Positions 17,765 through 25,517 of a stretch of 64,000 nt of DNA are shown piece after piece. Position 1 is the stretch's first letter, and each line of letters begins with the position of its first letter. Both the position numbers and the translations under genes were made by a program. The stretch is from positions 1 to 64,000 of the forward strand of contig NZ_FZOQ01000011.1 of NCBI RefSeq assembly GCF_900188175.1, given 5' to 3'. Below the pieces are notes generated by a model. The model worked only from the letters and a program-made list of their open reading frames with translations. It was not told where the DNA came from and made no database searches. Origin of the DNA: Pontibacter ummariensis (GTDB lineage Bacteria > Bacteroidota > Bacteroidia > Cytophagales > Hymenobacteraceae).

Positions 17765-19126
17765 ATGATTATAGTTGATAGCGCTTTAGCTAAACGCCAG
17801 GCTGAAGGGAACCCTATACGTGTGGCCATGGTAGGAGCTGGCTTTATGGGGCGTGGAATTGCCCTTCAGATTAGCCAGTACACTCTGGGAATGGAATTGG
17901 TAGCTATAGCTAACCGTACATTGAACAAAGCAAGGCAAGCGTATACAGAGGCGCAGATTCCGGAAGTGGACGAGGTAAGCACTCTTGCCCAACTAGAAGA
18001 AAACATCCGCCAGGGCAGGTACAGCATAACAGAAGATGCCATGCTGCTATGTGAAGCCGAGGGAGTGGATGCCGTCATTGAGGTGACCGGGGCAGTTGAA
18101 TTCGGCACAAATATAGCCATGCGCGCCATACAAAACGGCAAACACATCATCATGATGAACGCGGAGGTGGATGGCACGGTAGGCCCAATCCTGAAAGTGT
18201 ATGCCGACAAGGCAGGCGTAGTTTTTACCAATGCCGACGGCGACCAACCCGGCGTTACCATGAACCTGTACCGCTTTGTAAAAGGCCTGGGTGTGAAGCC
18301 AGTGTTGTGCGGCAACATCAAAGGCCTGCATGACCCTTACCGTAACCCTACCACGCAGGAGGGCTTTGCCAAGAAATGGGGGCAGCAGCCCTCCATGGTG
18401 ACCTCTTTCGCCGATGGCAGTAAGATCTCTTTTGAGCAAGCCATCATCGCCAATGGAACGGGGATGCGCGTAGCCAAGCGGGGGATGCACGGCCCCACTG
18501 TAGCAAGCGGCTCGTCTCTGAAAGACTGTGTGCACAGCCTGTATCCGATAGAAGACCTGTTAGAGGGACCCGGTATTGTTGACTATGTGGTGGGCGCTGA
18601 GCCAGGGCCGGGTGTGTTTGTGCTGGGTACGCACGACAACCCGATACAGCAGCATTACCTGAACCTGTACAAATTGGGCGAAGGACCGCTTTACCTTTTC
18701 TACACCCCGTATCACCTGTGCCATTTTGAAGTGCCGGCTACCGTAGCACGAGCCGTTTTGTTTCAGGATGCAGCCCTTACGCCAATGGGTGCACCACAGG
18801 TGTCTGTCGTTTCGGCTGCCAAGAAGGACCTGAAAGCAGGTGAGGTGTTGGATGGCATTGGCCACTACATGACCTACGGCCTCTGCGAAAATGCTGATAC
18901 CACGGCTAGAGAAAGACTATTGCCGATTGGCGTGGCAGAAGGCTGTGTCCTGAAGCGGGATATCCCAAAAGACCAGGTGATCACGTATGATGACGTGGTG
19001 CTCCCTGAAGGACGCCTCGTGGACAAGTTGTTAGAGCAGCAGGCAGCCTATTTTTCTGCCCCTGATGCCGCAGCACGGGAAGAAGTGCTCAGAGGTTCCT
19101 CAAACGTAGCTCTACCTATTACTTAG
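17765..19126 (+). CDS. NAD(P)-dependent oxidoreductase with C-terminal SAF domain
   Basis: 453 residues. N-terminal Rossmann domain (VAMVGAGFMGRGIALQI, about 19-35) related to homoserine dehydrogenases and Gfo/Idh/MocA enzymes, a central part with GDQPGVTMNLYRFVKGLG and a C-terminal SAF region (about 370-440) with LPIGVAEGCVLKRDIPKDQVI. Such proteins recur in sugar-nucleotide cassettes beside rfbF and rfbC-like genes and probably reduce or oxidise the sugar intermediate; the reaction is not established to my knowledge. It lies after a terminator-like hairpin. Confidence 0.8.
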   Translation: MIIVDSALAKRQAEGNPIRVAMVGAGFMGRGIALQISQYTLGMELVAIANRTLNKARQAYTEAQIPEVDEVSTLAQLEENIRQGRYSITEDAMLLCEAEGVDAVIEVTGAVEFGTNIAMRAIQNGKHIIMMNAEVDGTVGPILKVYADKAGVVFTNADGDQPGVTMNLYRFVKGLGVKPVLCGNIKGLHDPYRNPTTQEGFAKKWGQQPSMVTSFADGSKISFEQAIIANGTGMRVAKRGMHGPTVASGSSLKDCVHSLYPIEDLLEGPGIVDYVVGAEPGPGVFVLGTHDNPIQQHYLNLYKLGEGPLYLFYTPYHLCHFEVPATVARAVLFQDAALTPMGAPQVSVVSAAKKDLKAGEVLDGIGHYMTYGLCENADTTARERLLPIGVAEGCVLKRDIPKDQVITYDDVVLPEGRLVDKLLEQQAAYFSAPDAAAREEVLRGSSNVALPIT

Positions 19127-19165
19127 GAGCTGGGAAAAGATTCCCTTAGACAAAGAATTTAAATT

Positions 19166-19200
19166 GCCGCGCATCGCAACCCTGGGTAGCGGTGCGCGGC
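19166..19200 (+). promoter_or_regulatory. Strong GC hairpin just before a start codon
   Basis: GCCGCGCATCGC at 19166-19177 pairs with GCGGTGCGCGGC at 19189-19200 (one T-G pair). No U run follows, and the next start codon is 13 bp downstream. It could be a leader structure limiting translation initiation or RNA decay, or part of a weak terminator. Confidence 0.45.
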
Positions 19201-19213
19201 CTGCTTCATACCA

Positions 19214-19987
19214 ATGCCAACAGAAATAGTAGGGCTGGTACCTGCCGCCGGGCTCGGGTCCCGCTTAGAGCCCATCCCATGCAGCAAAGAACTTTTTCCG
19301 GTAGGCTTTGCTACACATCCTGTTTACGGTAAGCCCCATCCAAAGGTGGTTTCACAGTACTTGCTAGAGCATATGCAGCGTGCGGGGGCCGGCAAAGCTT
19401 ATTTCGTGCTGCGAAAAGGCAAGTGGGACATTCCCAACTACTTTGGTGACGGTACTCAATTAGGGATGCACCTTGCATACCTGATTATGGGGCGCCCTTA
19501 CGGTACCCCTTTCTCCTTAGATCAGGCCTATCCCTTTATACAAGGCAAGCAAGTGGTATTCGGTTTTCCAGACATCCTGTTCGAGCCAAAAAATGCCTTT
19601 GAGCAGTTACTTAAGCGGCAACAGGAAACTGAGGCTGACGTGGTGTTGGGCCTGTATAAAGTACCTTCCCCCCATAAATGGGACATGGTAAAGACAGATG
19701 ACGGAGGAAGAGTGGAGCACATAGTACGTAAGCCACTGTGCACAGACCTGACCTATGGGTGGGCTATCGCCTGCTGGGGGGCTCGCTTTACACAATTCAT
19801 GCACGCCCACCTGGAGCAGATACAGGAACAGGTACAGGAAAGAGGGCAGGAGGTAAGTGTAGGGGAGGTAATACAGGAAGGCATTCACAACGGTTTAAGC
19901 GTACAAAGCGTATGTTTCGACGACAGTTCCTGCCTTGATATCGGTACACCAGAGGATCTGCGGCAAGCCATTAAAACCCTATCCTGA
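19214..19987 (+). CDS. Sugar-phosphate nucleotidyltransferase
   Basis: 257 residues. The N-terminal motif GLVPAAGLGSRLEPIPCSKELFP is a variant of the nucleotidyltransferase signature GxGxRxxPxTxxxPK. GFPDILFEP provides the metal-site aspartate and CLDIGTPEDL closes the protein. It activates a sugar-1-phosphate with an NTP, but the specificity is not readable. It lies at the end of the sugar-nucleotide cassette, 13 bp before the GT4 start. Confidence 0.85.
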   Translation: MPTEIVGLVPAAGLGSRLEPIPCSKELFPVGFATHPVYGKPHPKVVSQYLLEHMQRAGAGKAYFVLRKGKWDIPNYFGDGTQLGMHLAYLIMGRPYGTPFSLDQAYPFIQGKQVVFGFPDILFEPKNAFEQLLKRQQETEADVVLGLYKVPSPHKWDMVKTDDGGRVEHIVRKPLCTDLTYGWAIACWGARFTQFMHAHLEQIQEQVQERGQEVSVGEVIQEGIHNGLSVQSVCFDDSSCLDIGTPEDLRQAIKTLS

Positions 19988-20000
19988 TACACCCTTGCTC

Positions 20001-21215
20001 ATGCGCATACTCATCATTCACAACCACTACAAACAGACTGGCGGCGAAGACACTGTTTTCTTCGCAGAGATAGCCTTACTGGAGGAGCACGGCCACACGG
20101 TGGAGACGCTTACCTTCTCGAACAACGACGTAAACAGCGCCGCAGAAAAGCTGCAGGCTGCTTTAGGAGTCGTTTATAACTACAAAGGTGCCCGTGCAGT
20201 AGATGAGAGAATAAAGCTGTTTAAACCGGATGTCGTGCACGTGCATAATTTCTTCCCCTTGCTGTCGCCTGCCGTGTTTTATGTATGTCAAAAGCATCAG
20301 GTGCCTGTCGTGATGACCCTGCATAATTACAGACTTATTTGCCCCAGTACATATTTGCATTATCATGGCAAGGTACATCTGGAGAACGTGCAAAAAGTCT
20401 TTCCTTTGAAGCCGATAAAGGATGGTGCATACCGCGATTCCAGCTTTCAAACCGCCTCCGTTGTACTGACTACGGGCCTGCATAAACTCCTGGGTACCTG
20501 GCGAAACAAAGTAAACCTTTTTATTGCCCTTACACCAGGGGCTGCAGCACTTTTCCAGAACTCGTCTCTCCAGCTTAAGCCGGAGCAGTTGGTGGTGAAG
20601 CCTAACTTTACAGCAGACCTGGGCTTAGGTGCCGAAGAAAGGGAAGAATACTTTTTATACGTTGGCAGGCTGTCCCCCGAAAAAGGCTTGGAGACATTGC
20701 TGGAAGCGCAGGCACTGCGTTCTTTTAAACTGAAGGTGATAGGGGACGGCCCTCTTCGGGAAGCAGTGGAAGCGCACGCCGCAAAGTATCCTGCATTGGA
20801 GTACTTAGGGTACCAGAAGCGGGATAGGGTAGTAGAGGAGTTGAAACGTGCGAGGGGCTTAATTTTTCCGTCGGAATGGCCCGAGATGTTTGGCATGTCC
20901 ATCATAGAAGCTTTTTCGACCGCTACCCCCGTGATTGCCGCTAGAATTGGGGGCGGAGAGTATCTGGTGCAGGATGGGTGTAACGGCCTGCACTATCAGC
21001 CTGGTGACGCGAGGGACTTAGCCAACAAGGTAAAAGAGCTGGAACAGAACAAAAGCTATGCCTTAGGTTTGGGAAAGAGTGCCCGCCAGGATTACCTGCA
21101 CCACTATACGCCCGAAGTAAACTATCAGTTGTTATTGAATATATACCAAAGGGCCTTAGGGCAGAAAAAAGAAAGCTCTGCCACAGTGCATTCAGCTACT
21201 GTAACAGAGCTTTAA
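20001..21215 (+). CDS. Glycosyltransferase family 4
   Basis: 404 residues from the ATG at 20001. The longer in-frame start at 19935 would overlap the preceding gene and add a non-homologous leader, so I prefer 20001. GT4/GT-B features: HNHYKQTGGEDTVF, VVHVHNFFPLLSP, the donor domain YVGRLSPEKGLETLLEA and the EX7E region PSEWPEMFGMSIIEAFSTATPVIA. It uses a nucleotide sugar to extend the repeat unit. It is the last gene of the plus-strand part, facing the GT61 gene across a shared terminator. Confidence 0.92.
   Translation: MRILIIHNHYKQTGGEDTVFFAEIALLEEHGHTVETLTFSNNDVNSAAEKLQAALGVVYNYKGARAVDERIKLFKPDVVHVHNFFPLLSPAVFYVCQKHQVPVVMTLHNYRLICPSTYLHYHGKVHLENVQKVFPLKPIKDGAYRDSSFQTASVVLTTGLHKLLGTWRNKVNLFIALTPGAAALFQNSSLQLKPEQLVVKPNFTADLGLGAEEREEYFLYVGRLSPEKGLETLLEAQALRSFKLKVIGDGPLREAVEAHAAKYPALEYLGYQKRDRVVEELKRARGLIFPSEWPEMFGMSIIEAFSTATPVIAARIGGGEYLVQDGCNGLHYQPGDARDLANKVKELEQNKSYALGLGKSARQDYLHHYTPEVNYQLLLNIYQRALGQKKESSATVHSATVTEL
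21172..21213. terminator. Bidirectional terminator inside the GT4 3' end
   Basis: AAAGCTCTG at 21172-21180 pairs with CAGAGCTTT at 21205-21213; inside it ACAGT pairs with ACTGT. It overlaps the final codons of the GT4 gene and lies 20 bp past the stop of the convergent GT61 gene. Confidence 0.6.
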
Positions 21216-21232
21216 GTGCTCTTAGAGAAGAG

Positions 21233-22486
21233 TCAGGCAACTTCGGCTTGCTTTCTCTGGTGGTCTGCCGTATGTTCCTCTTTTGTCGTCTTGTTAAGAA
21301 TGTCCAGTACTTTTTCCGTTTCTACGAGCAGGTGTTCCCGTTGTCCCTGGCTGGCATTTCGTACTTTCTTTCTGCCTTTGCAGATAATGTACTCGTAATC
21401 TAGTTCTATTTTGGTAGCTATGTCATAGAAAGGCTCAACCACGAAGCCTTCGTTGAAGATCTCGATCATCTTAGTACCAGGTTTACAGAAAAACATGTTA
21501 ATAAGACCTGCACCAGTGGCGCCTACTACAACCTTTGCTCTTGAAAAAAGCCTTATTTTCTCTTTTATGCTGAGCTGACTGGACACTACCGTTTTAAAAC
21601 CGAAAGGTGCCAGCTCCTTAAGCAGTTCTTTTTCATTTAGCACGTTTCGGATCTTTGAATCAGAGCGGCTAATATAAAGGTAAGATGCTTCCGGAGTTTT
21701 CTGGTCCTCTTCTTCCTCGGCATAAGGCATAAAAGAGTCCTGGATAAAGTCACACAGCCACTTTGGTACTAACGTATGATTGCCCCGCGGTGCAGTGGAG
21801 GCAACAACGCAATCTGCCGCCAGGTGCGGATGCTCATCTCCTGCAATTATTTTGTTCAGGGGAATACCTAACAGGTCGAGCGTTTCTGTCTGGTAGCTGT
21901 ACTGTAAGCTTGGTACATAAAACCAATCGATGCTTTCATACAAACCGCTTTTACGCAGCAGGTGAAGGCGAGGCAGCACATCTATAAACCAGTGCCCGAT
22001 GTTGTTGATGCCGGCGCCTCCGGACAGCAAAGAGAATACTTTCCCTTTTAGTTTTAAAGGAGGCAGGAAGTAGCGTTGTTCAAAAATGTTGTTTAGGTCA
22101 GGCTCTGTAACCTTGCCTTTTACAAGGCTTAAAGATATGTTCTCTATCAACCGGTTGTATTGCGACACGACAGCCACACTGCTTTCATTGTCGGTATATA
22201 TCCGCCCGTTCGGCACCTCCACAACCATATAATCGGTGGTGATCTGCTTTCTGGGCTTCCAATACGCAGAGCATGCTTCAAACAGGCTTTCAGAAATATC
22301 AAGCTTAGTAGTAAGGTTGGGATATATAGGGTGACAAGTCAACTCTCGTGGATTATTGGCCTCAATGTTATCCAAATGAATCCGGCACACGTCTCCTGGT
22401 CTGTACTGTGTGTTAAAGGGAACTATTCTTCCAAAGATCCTTCTCAGTCTTTTAGTGCCTTTCTCGTAAAAAACCTTCATTTTCAT
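21233..22486 (-). CDS. Glycosyltransferase family 61 (DUF563)
   Basis: 417 residues. The family features are GGAGINNIGHWFIDVLPRL (about 180), DWFYVPSLQYSYQTETLDLLGIP, YLYISRSDSKIRNVLNE and the donor-site segment VVGATGAGLINMFFCKPGTKMIEIF (about 335-360). GT61 proteins transfer xylose, GlcNAc or related sugars. There is no signal peptide, so it is probably cytoplasmic. It is downstream of the SGNH/MBOAT pair in the same direction, 67 bp apart. Confidence 0.85.
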   Translation of the reverse strand: MKMKVFYEKGTKRLRRIFGRIVPFNTQYRPGDVCRIHLDNIEANNPRELTCHPIYPNLTTKLDISESLFEACSAYWKPRKQITTDYMVVEVPNGRIYTDNESSVAVVSQYNRLIENISLSLVKGKVTEPDLNNIFEQRYFLPPLKLKGKVFSLLSGGAGINNIGHWFIDVLPRLHLLRKSGLYESIDWFYVPSLQYSYQTETLDLLGIPLNKIIAGDEHPHLAADCVVASTAPRGNHTLVPKWLCDFIQDSFMPYAEEEEDQKTPEASYLYISRSDSKIRNVLNEKELLKELAPFGFKTVVSSQLSIKEKIRLFSRAKVVVGATGAGLINMFFCKPGTKMIEIFNEGFVVEPFYDIATKIELDYEYIICKGRKKVRNASQGQREHLLVETEKVLDILNKTTKEEHTADHQRKQAEVA

Positions 22487-22553
22487 AGGTATGTTTATTA
22501 AGAGACGTCTTTTTAGGTTAGATTAGTTGGGTGTTACTAAAACCGCTATTATC

Positions 22554-23687
22554 TTAGTTGATGTTATGTTTGACCAGGTGCTTATCATTTTGGTTCTGGA
22601 CCTCCCCGCCTAAAGCAACGGTTACGTGCCTGGCTACCAAGTTCGCTGCGACCTTTACTGCTACCTCGTTCCAATGAGCATCATCGGCAGGGTACAGGGG
22701 TACTTGCTTTTTCTGGTATAGCTCTTCGAAGGTAGTCTGCGTGTTTACGTAGTCTACGTTTCTTTCTCGAAGTTTAGCCATTAATCTTGGTAAGAAATTG
22801 GGCTTTTTTTGTGATGGCAGCAACTGGTAATATATGTTCTCTTTATTCGGGATAGGTAAAAACATAAAATGTATCCCTCTTTCGGCCAAAGCCTCTTTGT
22901 ACCCCTCCAGAACATCCGCAATTCGCTCTATTTCTGCTTCACTGAGATCCTGGTTGGCTATTTCTCCTTCTATAAAGAACTCATTATTATAGGAGATATA
23001 GCTTTTCTCACCGAAGTAGCGCTGCAGGTTCGCCATGGTGCGATGGTACAAGCCTAATTTGGTAATTCTGTCCAAAGTAACCGTCATGGACGTGAGCACA
23101 GGAGAGTTTGCAATCAGGCTGCCGGTAAAATCGCGAAGCTCAGAATTAAAACCATTTGCTCCAATGGCAGGAAGACCTGGAATGCGACGTTCTATGCTCG
23201 AAACAATCACCATTCTGGGCGGTGTTTTTTGGAAGCGGCCTGTAGCCAGGAAGCGGTTCATGGTGGCTGGTGCAAACGAATAGACGTCCATGTTCAGGTG
23301 CTCCTCGAGCACTTCTGCCAGCGTTTCTTCCTGCGATAGCTTGGCTCCTGTTATGTTAGAGTCCCCAATCAGGAGCACCTCACTTTTGGTATCCCGGTTA
23401 CGGTAACCATACGGGTCTGTGTACCACTCCACTAAGCGCTTTTGGGCATAGGGTGTGCGGGGTGCCAGTTCTCCTTCCTCTACCATTTTCATGTGCACGT
23501 TCGGGTAAAAGGGGCCGGGCATCACGCGCATGGTATTAACAGAGATTGTCTCCCATATCCTGAAGGTAAAGAAGTTCATGGGTAACAGAAACACTTCTAC
23601 CAGTGGCCACACTATAAAAGGCAGCGCAAGCAAGGCTAACTTTCTCAGCAACCTTTTTACACCTTTATCTTTCACAATTTTTCTCAC
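22554..23687 (-). CDS. AlgX/AlgJ-like SGNH acetyltransferase partner
   Basis: 377 residues with a GTG start at 23685-23687 and one N-terminal membrane anchor (about 14-38). The extracytoplasmic part has the SGNH nucleophile block LIGDSNITG (about 127-135) and the Asp/His block PADDAHWNE (about 335-343), as in AlgJ/AlgX/PatB proteins that move acetyl groups onto polysaccharide in the periplasm. The MBOAT gene ends 15 bp upstream, so the pair probably O-acetylates the exopolysaccharide. Confidence 0.85.
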   Translation of the reverse strand: MRKIVKDKGVKRLLRKLALLALPFIVWPLVEVFLLPMNFFTFRIWETISVNTMRVMPGPFYPNVHMKMVEEGELAPRTPYAQKRLVEWYTDPYGYRNRDTKSEVLLIGDSNITGAKLSQEETLAEVLEEHLNMDVYSFAPATMNRFLATGRFQKTPPRMVIVSSIERRIPGLPAIGANGFNSELRDFTGSLIANSPVLTSMTVTLDRITKLGLYHRTMANLQRYFGEKSYISYNNEFFIEGEIANQDLSEAEIERIADVLEGYKEALAERGIHFMFLPIPNKENIYYQLLPSQKKPNFLPRLMAKLRERNVDYVNTQTTFEELYQKKQVPLYPADDAHWNEVAVKVAANLVARHVTVALGGEVQNQNDKHLVKHNIN

Positions 23688-23702
23688 TAGACAGAACCTT
23701 TA

Positions 23703-25178
23703 CTAGAATTGAAAATAAATGAACTCCTGCTGGCCGTACTGTCCGAAAAGTAGCACCACAATAATGGCCAGGTAATACACACTCCAGCGAACCCAGGCCG
23801 GGCGCTGCATAATTAGCTGAGATACGCTGCCGTTTCGCTGAACGAGGTGCACGGTTTCCATGAGGATGATAGACAGCACTGAAATAGTAAATACACGGGC
23901 TCCCTGGTCCATAAAAAGGGCATGGCTTACATCCATCGCAAACACCTGGCTTACATTCCCTATGCTGGCAAAAGACTCACGCACGATATAAAAGGCATCT
24001 GTTATGGTATTTGCCCGAAAGAAGATCCATGAAAAACATACGAGAGTAAACACTGTCAGGACTTGAATCCATTTGTAAAGCTGGGGGTGCTCTGATAAGC
24101 CTATCTTACGGACGAAGTTGTTCCGTTGTTTGGCTGTTATGATTGCAAATACCAGATAAAAACCATGCAATGCCCCCCATATGATAAAAGTCCAGTTAGC
24201 ACCGTGCCAAAGACCGCTTACCAGAAAAGTAAGGAAGAGGTTATAGTACCAACGCCACTTTACCACACGGTTACCCCCCAACGGAATGTACAAGTAGTCG
24301 CGGAACCAGGTGGACAGGGAGATGTGCCAGCGCCCCCAGAACTCCGATATAGTTTTAGAAAAGTAGGGCCTCCTGAAGTTCTCCATCAGGTGAAAGCCCA
24401 TTACCTGCGCCGCTCCTATCGCAATGTCCGTATAGCCGGAGAAGTCGCAGTAGATCTGGAAAGCGAAGAAGATGGTTGCAATGATAAAGGAAACACCCTC
24501 GAACTCAGAAGGGTTGTTATAGACCGCGTTCACCATCAGGGCCAGGTTATCGGCGATCACTACTTTCTTAAAGAAGCCCCAGGCCATACGACGGAGGCCC
24601 GCCACTACCCGATAGTAGTCAAAACGATGGTTCTGATGCAACTGCCCCAACAGGTTACCAGCCCGTTCGATAGGTCCTGCCACCAACTGCGGGAAGAAAG
24701 AGACAAAGAGCGCAAACACCCCCAGGTTCCTTTCCGGCTTTATCTGGCCATGGTATACGTCAATGCTGTAACTCATGGTCTGAAAGGTATAGAAAGAAAT
24801 CCCCATGGGCAGCAACAGCTCAAAGGCAGGCATCGCATAGGGTACGTCCAGCCCCATGGCCAGGTCTCGGGCACTTTCGTTAAAGAAATTGTAGTATTTA
24901 AAAAGAAGCAGTGTGCCCAGGTTAGCGCCCAAACTTAAATAAAGCCAGGGCTTCCGCTTGTCCTTCTCCTCATCTGTGTACTTCCCCATGGCCCGGCCAC
25001 TGACGTAATCCACACAGGTTGAGGCGAGTAGAATTAGCGTATACGCCGGATTCCAGGACATGTAGAAGTAGTAGCTGGCTAGCAGCAGGATAATCCAGCG
25101 TCTGTTAAAAGGGGTAAGGAAGTAAAGGGTTACTACTACCGGGAAGAATATGAAGAATTCAGTAGAGTTAAAAAGCAT
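23703..25178 (-). CDS. MBOAT-family O-acyltransferase (AlgI-like)
   Basis: 491 residues with about ten or more membrane segments. MBOAT signature: GRWHISLSTWFRDYLYIPLGG (about 288-308), with the catalytic His in VSGLWHGANWTFIIWG (about 327). Also LLPMGISFYTFQTMSY and YCDFSGYTDIAIG. AlgI-like proteins take acyl groups from a cytoplasmic donor and present them at the periplasmic face to an SGNH partner, which is the next gene. It is the first gene of a three-gene minus-strand operon. Confidence 0.95.
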   Translation of the reverse strand: MLFNSTEFFIFFPVVVTLYFLTPFNRRWIILLLASYYFYMSWNPAYTLILLASTCVDYVSGRAMGKYTDEEKDKRKPWLYLSLGANLGTLLLFKYYNFFNESARDLAMGLDVPYAMPAFELLLPMGISFYTFQTMSYSIDVYHGQIKPERNLGVFALFVSFFPQLVAGPIERAGNLLGQLHQNHRFDYYRVVAGLRRMAWGFFKKVVIADNLALMVNAVYNNPSEFEGVSFIIATIFFAFQIYCDFSGYTDIAIGAAQVMGFHLMENFRRPYFSKTISEFWGRWHISLSTWFRDYLYIPLGGNRVVKWRWYYNLFLTFLVSGLWHGANWTFIIWGALHGFYLVFAIITAKQRNNFVRKIGLSEHPQLYKWIQVLTVFTLVCFSWIFFRANTITDAFYIVRESFASIGNVSQVFAMDVSHALFMDQGARVFTISVLSIILMETVHLVQRNGSVSQLIMQRPAWVRWSVYYLAIIVVLLFGQYGQQEFIYFQF

Positions 25179-25517
25179 ATACTTGCTAGTAAAGGGTGAC
25201 CACTCGGAGTAGCGTAAAGAGACCAGGGAACCTGGTATGAGCTACACACTGCCTGTTTCAGAACAGTCTGTAGAAAGAATCATATTTTTCTATATTATAT
25301 AGAAGTTAGGCTAAAAGGTTGTCCAATTCCCCACATATTTTTCCGGCAGGCCTTTATGCATAAAACAGTTATCTCTTTTAAAAAGACGATAAAAGAACCG
25401 GGTTATGCGGTGCTTATTCCTGTGTTTAGTCTACTTTCTATTAAAAACATTATAGGAATAGCAACCCAACAGGTGTTCCAACGTTAGTAAAGCCGTTGTC
25501 TATATAGTTTTTTTTAT
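25179..25517. other. Divergent promoter region
   Basis: About 340 bp between the MBOAT gene and the giant SGNH/Ig protein gene, AT rich in parts. No gene is seen and no full promoter could be placed. Confidence 0.4.

Noticed and set aside
19935..20000. Longer N-terminus for the GT4 gene
   Set aside because: It overlaps the preceding nucleotidyltransferase gene and adds residues without similarity to GT4 starts; the ATG at 20001 begins right at the conserved strand.
24126..24938. Plus-strand frame of 270 codons opposite the MBOAT gene
   Set aside because: The minus-strand frame is a full MBOAT protein with all motifs; the antisense translation has no fold-like pattern.
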